A program made the translations under genes and the position numbers. This document shows, in pieces, positions 51,522-62,600 of a DNA stretch of 64,000 nucleotides. The DNA lies in the NCBI GenBank assembly GCA_029532415.1, contig JAQOTA010000015.1, positions 1,364,001 through 1,428,000 of the forward strand. Reading direction: 5' to 3'. Numbering within the stretch: the stretch's first letter is position 1; the number at the start of each line of letters is the position of its first letter. The stretch comes from Marasmius tenuissimus (lineage: Eukaryota > Basidiomycota > Agaricomycetes > Agaricales > Marasmiaceae). The notes under the pieces are model-generated. The model searched no databases and was not told where the DNA came from. It worked only from the letters and a program-made list of their open reading frames with translations.

Positions 51522-52676
51522 TCAATATGATATGTAGTGAAGGAGAGGTAGAGTTGGAAGGCAACGGCGCTCCCTGCTCAACGGGAAAGGTAAACACTCA
51601 GAGGGTCGGCGATGATTAACAACATCGCCTTGGTAGATGGTACATGTAGTTCGATCATTGAGGGCTTTTGGATCGTGCGACAGGTTTTCCAGACCAAGTA
51701 CTAACAAACTCTGAACAGGCCCACCAGCGACCAAGCGAAATATATTTATGCGTGAAGCAAGCAGACACAAGCATACAATGACAGGAGAACAACCAAATGA
51801 AGACCAACAGTCAGGAAAGAGAGCCATTTCATGGTTGCTTGGTTCCCAGTTCCCGATCATCCTCTTGTCCCACTCTTGATTTTTCTTTCTCTCTTCCTCT
51901 CGGTTCCTCTGATTGCATCGAACAGGGTGTGCGTCTAGAGCGTCCGACGAGCGGGCAATCATATCCTCGACGATTCTCTTGAACTCGTGATGATCAACGT
52001 TGAGGATTCGGAACTTGTCCATTTCTGCGCTTCCGATCCATCCTGAGGGTGAATGCCCGATCCTGAACCATTGCGAAGTTGAGTCGTTGGAGACACAGGT
52101 GTGGGGCGGAAGAAGGACGCCAGAGGGATAGGCCGGGAAAGAACAAATGTCCTCGTTGAACCTGGGTTCACTTTCATTGAAGTAGGTCTGCATGACCTTG
52201 AAAACAGCGGCTACAGAAAACGAGCAAGAGTCTACGAGCGACATGGTCCTGCGAGGTTGTTCCCTATGACCAGAGACGAGCTGAGGGACAACACCGAAGT
52301 CGATTAGAGGCGGAGGATTGGCAAAGTCAATTGAGTAAACATAGGTGTATCTCGTCGACTCGCGGTCGGGAATGTGGGGATGGGCAAAGTCTTTCTCGGT
52401 GTTGTTCCTCTCCAGATCGACCCGTAACAAGTCAACCAAGTCTTCTGGTTCCCATTCTCCTCTCCATAGCCTATACGTAGTGATAAATTCGACCTCTTTT
52501 GGAGGATAGTGGACTATCCGAGTTGGTCGTGGAGTAAATGGTTTGTAGGCGTAGACATTTCGGTCGAGCTTGTTACCTGTCTCGAAAGTAAAAACTGCTC
52601 GTGCCGTGTCCGTCTCGGGCATATCAAGAATGAATCCACCGACCTCATGCTCAAGATCTCCAAGGCATTTGAGCAT
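51522..52676 (-). CDS. Hypothetical protein, no family recognised
   Basis: A 384-residue frame from the ATG at 52676 (MLKCLGDLEHEVGGFILDMP). Codon pattern and mixed composition look real: FTFETGNKLDRNVYAYKPF, YPPKEVEFITTYRLWRGEWE, then RILNVDHHEFKRIVEDMIAR. Near the C-terminus is a charged stretch (QRNREEERKKNQEWDKRM) followed by a hydrophobic run (CSPVIVCLCLLASRINIF) that could be a membrane anchor. The frame is open about 70 residues further upstream without an ATG (ACSQCDLREPDDQCKVVSLV), so a 5' exon may be missing from this model. It lies head-to-tail upstream of the BTB gene. Function unknown. Confidence 0.5.
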   Translation of the reverse strand: MLKCLGDLEHEVGGFILDMPETDTARAVFTFETGNKLDRNVYAYKPFTPRPTRIVHYPPKEVEFITTYRLWRGEWEPEDLVDLLRVDLERNNTEKDFAHPHIPDRESTRYTYVYSIDFANPPPLIDFGVVPQLVSGHREQPRRTMSLVDSCSFSVAAVFKVMQTYFNESEPRFNEDICSFPAYPSGVLLPPHTCVSNDSTSQWFRIGHSPSGWIGSAEMDKFRILNVDHHEFKRIVEDMIARSSDALDAHPVRCNQRNREEERKKNQEWDKRMIGNWEPSNHEMALFPDCWSSFGCSPVIVCLCLLASRINIFRLVAGGPVQSLLVLGLENLSHDPKALNDRTTCTIYQGDVVNHRRPSECLPFPLSRERRCLPTLPLLHYISY

Positions 52677-53251
52677 GACGAGAGAGACCACTTTGCACTG
52701 GTCGTCTGGTTCCCGCAGGTCGCATTGAGAGCATGCAAGGACGGCGTTGGATACGCCAGGAAGTCATCGTGGCTGTTGGTTCAATTGACAAAGAATCTGA
52801 GGTCCAAAAGCGCTGCTGGGAGCCGTTTTGGACGATTAGTGAGAGGAGGAGTATGTTCAAAGACAATCGAAATCGAAGGCAAACAGGCACTTGATTACGT
52901 TAAGCGTAGAACGCGATGCCATTGGCTGATGGGCCGTATGACACAAGGCTTGAAACAACTTGAACAAGAGGACGAAGCATCCAAACCATTTACCATTACG
53001 GCTTTCAATGAACGACCGTTTTTGAAAGGGTTGAAGAACCGCAATGAGCCTTGGTAAGACGACGTGAGGCCGTGAATGAGTGGACGTTGATCGTGAGAGG
53101 GAGAATATTCAGATTTGAAGGCTGGCAAATGGCATTCCGGATATAAAGCAGAAAACAAGTACAGCGAAGGAAATGCAAGGAGATATCCAAAAGGATCTCG
53201 AGGGAGGTGGTCATTGATCAAACCAAGAATCGAGCCTTACATTGACATGCG
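52677..53251. other. Intergenic stretch, possibly holding a missed 5' exon
   Basis: Open frames on both strands (for example 52509-53057 on +) are not convincing as genes. The first 70 bp or so continue the frame of the preceding hypothetical gene. Confidence 0.3.
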
Positions 53252-54110
53252 CTATGTCGCGGTTGTTTTGCTTGCTTGCATAGCTGCTCTCCGCTTCTTA
53301 TTTCCCCTCCGTATTTCGATTAGGTCCCCTTCGGCCTCTGCTTCCTTGCACCCGGTCAGCATTGCCAAACTCTTGCCCAAACCGCCGATAGCAGAACTTT
53401 GGTTGCCTCCTCCTCCTTTCGGCCTCCGTCGATTGCCTGTAGTATTACCTCCTGCACCTGCGCCACTAGCAGCTCCCGCGCCGTTGTGTGAGGAAGATGT
53501 CGACGTCAACGGAAGCGGAAATGGTGAAGGAATCTCGTCAACCGAGAGCGAGTGCGGGTTCAGGAAGGGCCCTGTGGTTATTGGCAGATTGCTGATGGCA
53601 CCAACGTTCAACCCGTTCGGCGCTGACGCTGCGGAGGTTCCATGGAGGGGAGTCGGTGGAGGTGATGTGCCAATCTTGTTACGCAGCTTCCTAGTTATAT
53701 GTGGGCGAGACTGAGAGTCTAGTGTAGCGTCGGCTGGAAGAAACCGTCAGATGATGCTGCGCAATATTTCGAGAGTTCAGCGCACCGGCACTAGTTCCTT
53801 CGCCCTCCTTGTCTTCTCGAGCTCGCCTTCTTCGTTCCTCGATTCCCTCCATGAGTCGCTCGCGGACTCTGTCGCGTCCTCTTTTCCATTCTTCCTCTAC
53901 TCTCTCTCGTTCTTCCTCATAGGCCAGCTCAGCTCGACTGCGAGCATAATCTTCGTCAAGCTGGGTTTGCGAAAGATAGGCAGAACGCTCGATGGTCAAA
54001 GGCAACAACCTCAGGTTGTATAACGGGTATGTTTCTGGTCTAGTCGAAAGTTGATATGAGGCCGCGTGGAGGGCATTGATTGTTTCACTGTAATGTCTTC
54101 CGCTACTCAT
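53252..54110 (-). CDS. SDS3: Sds3-like subunit of the Rpd3/Sin3 histone deacetylase complex
   Basis: Two exons: complement(join(53252..53733, 53786..54110)), 268 residues. Sds3 proteins help assemble and stabilise the Sin3-Rpd3 deacetylase complex in the nucleus. Residues about 1-105 form the Sds3 helical region: HYSETINALHAASYQLSTRP, TIERSAYLSQTQLDEDYARS, then a long Glu/Arg coiled coil (ERERVEEEWKRGRDRVRERL, EGIEERRRRAREDK). After the intron comes the conserved motif ITRKLRNKIGTSPPPTPLHG and NGLNVGAISNLP. A Gly/Ala/Asn-rich stretch and a basic end (EIRRGNKKRR) follow. The 52-bp intron (GTGCGC…TTCCAG) restores the conserved RKLRNK segment, which supports it. It is divergent from the P450 gene with about 720 bp between. 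Confidence 0.85.
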
Positions 54111-54832
54111 GGTTAGAAGGAAAACAAAGGCGTCAAAATCGGGGAAGAAAGAGGATTGAACTTTGGGCTCAACTCGTCTCTCCGGTCATTCATTTCTTTT
54201 CCGACTTTTCCAGAAATATCTTTTCTCTTCCTTTCCTTTTTTCCTTCATCATAAGATCCTGATAAAAGATAGTGAAAAGTGAGGACGACCTGTCACTGGA
54301 CATATGAACGCGGTTGTAACTGACCATGGGTTCGAGAGGGGCCTGGCATCGAATTGGGGTGATGATGGGAGTAAGCCAAGTTCATATTCATCTTCGGGAA
54401 GAGTTAACTATAGTTGGGTGAGATGCCGAGTTGAGAAGCTTGACAGAGGCCAGAACCCGGCGATGGTTCACTTGGTAGGGAAGCCAGGTTGACCGTCGGC
54501 GAGAGTACGGTACAGTCACGTGGACGGCAGAGCGGGGAACGGGCCGCCGGAACGCAGACCCCACAGTGGGCACCCTTTCCTCTTCCACCAGCACCTTGAC
54601 GAAGGATTAGGCCTCTAGGTTGATCCCTTTTCCCTCATCTAACGTTCCACCGGGCATATGTGATAAGACTTTGCGAGCTAAGGACCCTACAACAACGCAC
54701 CGCAACTAAATCGTAAAGCGCGTAAGCCCCGAACAGTGGCAGACGTAAAGGATCAGGAGACCTATGAATAGCAATTCTTGCTTACTTCGTTTCGAGGGCT
54801 TGCGCGCAGCAACTCAGACCTAGTCATCGACT
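54111..54832. promoter_or_regulatory. Divergent promoter region between Sds3 and P450 genes
   Basis: 722 bp between divergent start codons. Pyrimidine-rich tracts at 54180-54245 lie near the Sds3 side. No gene or repeat seen. Confidence 0.4.
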
Positions 54833-56707
54833 ATGGGTAGCGCCTCTGTCATCGGTGTGTTGCTGGGCTTAGCAGCAGCCTGCCTTTTTCTAGAGAACCA
54901 GGGCTACAAGCGACTCAGCCGATTTCCTGGACCGTTTCTGGCAAGATGGACAAACATGTACAGAATGTACTATGATCTGGTCAAAGGGGGAGGAGGGGAA
55001 TGGGTAGAACAGCTCCAAAAGCTGCATGAAGCTTACGGTGCGCTCTTCTGGCCTTTCACATTTTGATGTTCTCATTTATATATCCTTTACAGGTCCGATA
55101 GTTCGCGTGGGGCCAAATGAGGTTCGAAAGCTACCTCGACTCCTACGAGAACGTACGCTTATAGTGGAGATTAGCTTCATTTCTCCTCGCCGGAAGCCTA
55201 CAATGAGATCTATGCTGTCGGTTCCAAGTTTGACAAAGACCAGCGCACCTACAACCCTATCTCATCCAATGGTCACGTCTTTGCCATGACTGATGCTCAC
55301 GAAGCTATGGTACGGAGGGCTATGGTCCTCCCATACTTCTCACGTCGATCCATGTCCGACCGAGAATGGGTGATTAAACAGAAGGTCATACCGATCCATC
55401 TTGTCAAATCACGTCTCTCATCTTTTCTAGGTCGACAACTTCGTGGGGATGCTTATCAACAATCATAGCGGAGATAAGTCATCCTTTGACTTACAAGAAA
55501 CATTGCGAGTCTTCCTCGGTGGAATCCCTCCCGCCGTCTGCTTCCCAGATATGGAACAATCTAACAGTCTAGCTTTAACCGAACTTCTCCCAAGGGTGAC
55601 TGAGGTACCACCCGGTCTTTTCCCTTGGCTCCGTATCAAAATTCTCCCTCGCAAAGTAGTACAAGCTTTGCAATACACACTCAACACGCGAGACATCAGG
55701 ATAGGCCAATTTTCTCGTCTGGAAGAGTTGAAGGCTTACGGTATTCTGGTTGATGATGCCATGAACACGCCGCTCTCTGATATCGAGGAACGAAACGAAA
55801 ACTTGTGTCACTCTCTGCTCAAGCGTTCTATCAACAACCGCCCTGAACCTACTCGGGATTGGCTCAGAACGGAAGCACTCAACGTCAAGTATGCTGGTAT
55901 CGATACAACGTCAACTGCTGCATTCATGATTATTCGAGCTGTTATGAGCGATGATGCCATCCGCACGCCCCTTACGAAGGAACTGATTGATGTATGGCCT
56001 GATCTAAGTGGCGTAGCACCTGGGATTGTTGTGCTAGAGAAGCTTCCCTATCTCGTGAGTTATGTCCATTGATCGTCTCTACGTCGTTGGAGCTCAATGA
56101 TGGTCTAGACAGCAGTGATCAAGGAAGGAATAAGGCTTTCGATTGGGATTTTCACTCCCATGAACAGAGTCGTCCGACCGGGAGATACTGTGATCTCGGG
56201 GATGTCGATACCCTCTGGGGTGAGTGACAGTCTCTGATGAGTTGAGTCTGATTCTCATCTTTCCGAACAGACAATTGTTGGGATGGCGCACTCCGTGATG
56301 CACCTTAATCCTGAAATATTTCCTGATCCCCATACCTTCGAGCCCGAGAGGTGGCTGCAAAGGGACAGTCAGAAGCTCGAGAGGTACTTCGTAGCTTTCG
56401 GGAGAGGGCCAAGGAGCTGCATTGGAATCCAGTACGTGCTTCTCGAGACGATCATGTATCAGTACTGCCTCACAGGGCCTGTTCTAGCCTCGCTTGGTCC
56501 ATGTTGTATCACACCATTTCTCACGTCTTCAGGAAGTTGCATCTATCTCCGGTATCTTTGAATGACTTGCGGTATGTATCATCACGGTATCGATGTGCAG
56601 TGACTTACTGACGCCCATTTTACAGCACACCCTATCGTATGAAGGATGAATTTGTATCAGTTTTCGTTGGGAAACCTGTCTACGTGCATGTTAAGCCCCT
56701 GAAATAG
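54833..56707 (+). CDS. Cytochrome P450 monooxygenase (microsomal type)
   Basis: Eight exons: join(54833..55037, 55093..55121, 55175..55384, 55431..56054, 56109..56219, 56271..56431, 56488..56571, 56626..56707), 501 residues. An N-terminal membrane helix (VIGVLLGLAAACLFL) and proline-rich hinge (RFPGPFLARW) indicate the ER form. Landmarks: IVRVGPNELHFSS, I-helix oxygen motif AGIDTT (303-308), K-helix ExxR in KEGIRLS (362-365), PERW (418-421), and heme loop FGRGPRSCIGI with the Cys ligand at 443. All key residues are present, so it should be active; substrate cannot be told. Exon 2 is only 29 nt. The region 441-455 is joined by skipping a 56-bp intron with a TTCTAG acceptor, giving the usual CIGIHLAWSMLYHT. 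Confidence 0.88.
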
Positions 56708-57083
56708 TGAAATTGGTTTGTTCTGTACTTAGAATATGTTTTCCGCTGTCACTCGCTGCTTGTTAGATATAACAGCTGTGGAGATTAGCTCGTTTATTCT
56801 CACGGCAGATTTCCGAACAGATTTACAACTCAGAGTTCGCACCTAAATCTCATCTTGATCGACAATCAACTGACTCACTGGCTCAGTTCAGACTCATCTG
56901 ACAGGAGTGCTGGTCGGGTGTCATTCTCGTGACTTTCTTCTTCTTATCATTCCTGAGTTCAATGTGAAACAATTGACGAGAACGCTGGGCAATGATCATC
57001 AAACATGGGGGCAATCTGTTTTATGGCCGTATTGACAACCAACGACGAGCTCTTCTCATCCCCGAACCTTCACATTCGTTTTC
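56708..57083. other. Intergenic stretch
   Basis: 3' flank of the P450 gene and leader of the surface-protein gene. Nothing else seen. Confidence 0.35.
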
Positions 57084-59415
57084 ATGCTACAATCGTTTCT
57101 GCGGTTAGTGTTCACTTGGTAGGATCCTCGTCGCTGTGTGGATTGATTGCTCTGTCTCGTGTAGGTCCCTCCCAGTGGCGCTCTGCTCTTTCGTCTTCCT
57201 CTCCTTCACCCTCCCTTCATGTCTTGCTTTGAGAATATTCATCCCCTCCCCACCTCCAGGCGTCACCCATGGACCTCTTTTCGCAAACTGGACTCGCGAA
57301 CCGAATGATCCCCTAAACATAACTCTAGTCCTCTTCAACCCGGACGCTGAGCGCAACAACACCGTGTTGAAAACCGTCAGCGAGTCGAACACCAACGGTT
57401 CTATTTCGCTTTCTCTTCCTGAGTTGGATGGGTAAGTGGTCCCGTTGCGTCTTTCTACGTTCCTCAAGCTAAGATTTGTGATGTAGCCTGTATCAAGTCG
57501 TTGCAGTACCGTCTAATATTTCGGTAGAGCCTGACCTCGATGTGGAGGCGGTTCTCGCTTTCAGTCCAGAGATATCAGTGTCCATGGAGCGGAAGGTACC
57601 GACGTGAGTCTCGTCCCTTAACTCCGACTACGGTTTTACTTTTCTTCGTGCACTGTCAAATTAGATCCACGGCCAGTATCCCAGCCTCATCGCAGGCTTC
57701 CTCAGTTCCCTCTGCCACTTCAAGTTCCATACCAGTCGTTCCCACAATGAAGGTTGCCCTCAAGGCAGTGACAGGAGTCATTGGGTGAATTACTTCATTC
57801 CGAAAAGCTGTCAACTGGAGTTAACATCCATCATAACAACAGGTCAATAAACGCGAGCAAGGGAGAAGCAACCACAGTGACTACCAGTCTCACTGTCACT
57901 GAAACCAAAAGCTCGAGCGCCCCTCCTGCCCCTCCCGCGACACCAACAACGACTACTACAAAACTACAGATCGCAATCGCTACTGCGTCTGATGCTAGGT
58001 GAACAGCTCTGCGCTCAAAATTACCCACGTCTTGATTCTAATCACTGTCGTCTCTCGCGTAAGATCTTTGACTTCCCCGACCTCCCCTATTCAGGAGGGT
58101 ACACCCGCTACTGCCACAAACGAAGGGTACGAGAGCTCATTGTTTCGCTGATCCGAGGAATTCATTGCCATCGTTCTTAGCCAAGCAACAGCCACACAAG
58201 TGGACCCGCCGGTCAACACCCTGCAAAGATGCCCAGACTCATCTTCGTGCTCGAGTCAGCCTCCAGTAGGACCAGCAAATGGACACACGCGTATGGGCAC
58301 CGGGTAGGCACAGTCCTATTCGTACATTATCCCGGCTGCTAACTCGTCGAGAAAGCATGACCAATACGGGACCCAACCCAATCGTGACCTCTTCCCCTAA
58401 CTCAATGACAGCGAGCAATGGTCAGCCTGGCGGAGATCCTACCACCACCACACGTCCTCAGGATGGCATCAGCAGTGGCGGCGACACACCAAAGATCTCG
58501 CGCCCCGTTATTGCGGGTATCGTCGTCTCTGCCGCAGGAGCCTTGTTTCTCTTGGTGGCATTACTCTGGAGATGGACGAGGTCGAGGAAGTTCAGATACT
58601 CCTCCCTCTACAACGCTGGTGATGGTCCACTTCCGCCGGCGAGCGCCGAGAAGCTTTCCCAGCAACGGAGTCGAAGATACAAGGGTTCAACATGGAAGAG
58701 GGTCTCCCCGTTCGACATATGCGCCAACCTAGGGAGGAGATGGTCACGGCGTCGTTCGAGCCATCGGCTCGAGCCCTCCAGCTTTGACACGGAAGTCTTC
58801 GTGGCTTCTCGGGACCAGCCGGCTACTCGAGCACTTCCAGACGACCCAGAACGACATTCTGGTGCGGCGAGGAGAAGCACTACCTCAGACATGAATGACG
58901 AGGGAATTCCAGAGGAGGATTACCGTACAATCGTCAACAATTGTGGCGTGACTCTCTCCCCTGGGACTTTACCGCGCCTCGAGGTAGATTTGCCGCCGCG
59001 ATTCGAGTGGAGCGATTTGCGCTCAAGTACTAGGAGTAACTTTGGAACAGACTACAAGGACGAAGAGGGACCAGCCGACCCCGAATCTGGTATTGACGGG
59101 CCTTACACTCACTACTGCGAATACCGGACCCCCACCGCGAGAACGCCAGTGGCCGACTTGATCAGGTCCCCCAACATTTCGGTTGAGACAACCGATAGCA
59201 TGGATACGCCCGCCAGAACGAACGCTCTGGCACGCTCTTACAGCTTGAGGTCGCTCGCCGGCTCGACCGACTCCGAGCGACGAATGGAAATGGAACGTGA
59301 CCTGGCTGATCAGACAGAATCAGAATGGGCGATGCCTCATTACCGAGAACAAACTCGCTATGAGGACCCTCCAGATTACGCCGCAACTGTCGCTTCTTCT
59401 CAAGAATACCGCTAA
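57084..59415 (+). CDS. Kre9/Knh1-like, Ser/Thr-rich single-pass surface protein
   Basis: Eight exons: join(57084..57103, 57165..57431, 57487..57603, 57665..57784, 57843..57998, 58064..58126, 58181..58303, 58356..59415), 641 residues. Exon 1 is 20 nt (MLQSFLR). Joined to exon 2 it gives a clear signal peptide (…VALCSFVFLSFTLPSCLA). Residues about 25-120 resemble the Kre9/Knh1 N-terminal beta domain (GPLFANWTREPNDPLNITLV, NGSISLSLPELDGLYQVVAV). A long Ser/Thr/Pro/Ala-rich, probably O-glycosylated stalk follows to about 335. A transmembrane helix lies at about 340-360 (VIAGIVVSAAGALFLLVALL) with a basic stop-transfer (RWTRSRK). About 280 cytoplasmic residues come last, rich in Ser/Arg/Asp. A wall- or surface-sensing role is plausible but inferred. 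Confidence 0.75.
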
Positions 59416-59682
59416 GTAGCTAGTAAGCTAACTTTGTGCCGTGGACATTTAGGAAATATAGCTGGACATTGACACTGCTCTGGACACCTATCTATGTATA
59501 TCCTGAGGGTATCGACATGCGTGTATATATGTACTACCGCGTTGAAAGTACGCTGGCGGCCGAAAATCGTGACACTGGTAGTATGATCATTGAGATAGCA
59601 AGACAGTAATATATCCCATGCAATGATTACAGATGTAGCTAACCCGTGAAACTAGATGAAGTCTCCAAATACCAGCTCAAGA
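59416..59682. other. Convergent intergenic stretch
   Basis: 3' flanks of two convergent genes. Checked on the minus strand for a missing RING2 exon of the next gene: no CxxC-type pattern is present. Confidence 0.45.
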
Positions 59683-62600
59683 TCAACCTTCACGGTGGAT
59701 TGCTTCCTTATATTCCTCACAACACAGCCCGTCATGAGCTACCACATTACAATGGGAGCAGATTGACGATGCGCATTCAGAGCACTGGATGACAATGTTC
59801 TGCTCGGTGACGCGGTAAATTGACCGACAGTGACGAGTGGGGCACATCTTGAACTCCACAGTCCGATCCTGGACGTATGTCAGAAGAGATGCCTCGAACA
59901 GGTTGGCAATCTCCTCTGGGGTTAAGAGATCTCGGATCAACGAGAAGGTGAGCTCGTTGGAACAAGGGAGCGGCGGGGTTTCGTCATCGTCCTGTACTTG
60001 TGCCAGGCAGGTCAGCTTCTCGAAAGGAGGGGAAATGCGAGATCTGATGTAGTGTGAAATGCAGCGCCTGCAATAGGTATGGGAGCAAGACAAGTCAACG
60101 CCTTCGATGGCCGGGAGGCGGCAAATAATACAGTCACTGCTTCTGCGTGTGGAAGGATCCGACCCACATTCCTTGACGTGCGCATCCAAAGTATGCAGGT
60201 CATCGATCTTTTCGGTCCACAAGAGAAATCTTCGGGCCGCGACATCGAGAAGCATCTGATGAGGGCTGAACCCCTTATCCTGCAAGATCTGCATCCCTTG
60301 CTCCAGCAGAAACCTTATCGCAGGTCCGGTCAAAGAGTCGAGGGAGTAACAGCGCTCCATGACTTTTTTGACCAGATTCAAGATCCTTTTTTTGGCACGA
60401 GAACGACCTGTCTCGTCTCCAAAGAGTAGAACGTGGCGATTGCGGAAATCGAGCTCGATACGAAAACCTGAATCGCGGTTCAGGTTCGCAAGAACCCTTT
60501 GGCTCGAAAAATTGTCGAAATACTCGTCCCAGAACGGATGATGAGTGTGGTCCGTTGCCAGCATGATTTCACCACATATATGGAGTTGTACTGCATTCAT
60601 CGCTCGAGCCATACCCCGAGCAGTCGTGCTGAACAGACGAACATGGACATCATCTCCTTCCGCGTCCCATTGGACCTTGCAGTCATCGAAAAGGGCATCT
60701 CGCAAACTGGCCAACTCCTTCTCGACGACAGCGAATTGGGGAGAAGGGATGTCGAAACGATGATAATACGAAGGCTGAACCGTCATTTCGCCATCGCCCA
60801 AGAATCGATGTTTGGTGTTGTTGAAGTTTTGGGTGGCTAGAACTGCGGCATCGTCATCGTGGAAGCGAGCAAAGGCCATTGCCTTGCTCTTGGAAGGTGT
60901 GGACGGGATCTCCTCAAGCTGTATGATTGCCCCGCATCCATTCATCAACGTGCGGATGTCTTCGAGAGGAGAGCCAGTATATGTTGGGCTAGTGAGATCC
61001 ACCAAGGTAGCCCCTTCACAGAACCCTAATAAGGCATCCTTGGTTGCTTCGGCAGGTAGATTCAAGTTCTCGAGAAGAATAGGAAAGGCATTGCTTTGGG
61101 AACGTCGTACGCGTGGTAAAGATGCCTTAACCTTGCGTCCCTGAAAGACCTTGCCATCCAGTCGAACGCTCTCCTGCTTCGCTTGGGTCATAGTACGATA
61201 GAAGCACCACGCGCTTCGAGAAGGAGTCGGATAATTCACCTTGACCCAGCAACTGTTTGGCGAGGGCCTACGGTTATGTTCGATTAGGGAGGGCGAATGA
61301 ATGCGTGCAGTGAGGTGGATAGAACCAAGTTGGTGATTGTTTAAAGAGCGAGCGGCTAATGCAGCTTCACCAACGTCGGAGTAGTCAACCTTAACCTGCA
61401 CTCCTTCATCTGCATTTTCGGTTGTTTGGTCACAAATAGCACCATAACTAGTGACCAAGCGATCCAATTCGTTCATCTCTTCTTCGTTAATCTCTCGTGG
61501 GATATTAGAGATGAAGACCGTATGGCTCTCGAATGAGGTCGTTACTTCCTTTGGTATGGCGCCTGGACCGAATTGAACACGACACTGGAAGATGAAATGT
61601 TCGGCCGAGATTGCATCTCGCTGCGACAAAGAAAAAGAGCTCAAAGGAAGTCAAATACTCCCGGTTGAGATAAACTTACGAAATGGGTGTTTGGAACTTC
61701 CACCTGCATCTAGGCCGGGAGGTCAGACAAGACTAACAACTATGGGACATGACATACCTCTTCTGTTGCTGGCTCTTCATTTCGCTCTTCGCCCCATGTC
61801 TGTTCAGGTTCTTGTGGTATGTGTGCAAAGTGACAATCGTCGCCAAATCTGCAATGTCCCTGCCCGAAGAACTTGCACGGTCGCTCCACTCTGGGTGCGT
61901 CGAACTCTCTATCTTCGCGAGTTGATTGGGTCCAGTCTTGTTCCCAAGTAGCTGCGTCGTCTACTTGGGGCTCCAAGACATCACTGCTAACTCGCTCATC
62001 CCAAGTTGAGGCGGTGGATGCTCGCGCGATGTTCCGCGGATCATCTTCGCGCATGACCCATGGATCGATTTCGCCATTCCCATCGTCCTCGGTCTCTACA
62101 TCCCAGCCCGAGGGAGGTGCTTCCGTCGGCCATGGACTACTGGTATCTGTATTGGATGGAAAGGCTGGCTCAGTCTGATCGGGAAAGCGGCTGCTGGAGG
62201 AGGAATTCTGCGAAGGTGTGTGTAGGCCACTTGTCTTCCTGCTGTTGCCACTTGAGTGTTTCGTCGACGACCAACTGCCGCTTGAAGGGGCCGGACTGTG
62301 AGTGACCTGGGCCCGTTCCTTATCGTCTTCTGCGTCCCACCCTGAGGTTCCTGCTTCCACCGGCCATGAGCTATCAGAAGCGCTCGTATTTGTGTTGGAT
62401 GTATAGGTTGACTCGGTGTGATCGTGAAAGTGGCTGCTGGAAGGGCTATTCCGCAAAGGTGTATTCAGACGACTTGTCTTCCTACTGCTTCCACCGGAAC
62501 GTTTCTTTGGCGACCAGCCGCCACTTGAAGGGCCCGAACTTTGAGCCGTCTGGGCCTTTCCTTTATCATCGTGGTCGTCCCAGGGAGTCTTAATATCTTG

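Noticed and set aside
52509..53057. 182-residue + strand open frame
   Set aside because: It overlaps the better-supported minus-strand hypothetical gene and shows no motif or plausible splice structure.
53115..53714. 199-residue + strand open frame with Pro/Ala/Leu-rich composition
   Set aside because: It is antisense to the Sds3 gene, whose conserved motif and intron are clear; its composition mirrors the Gly/Asn-rich stretch on the other strand.
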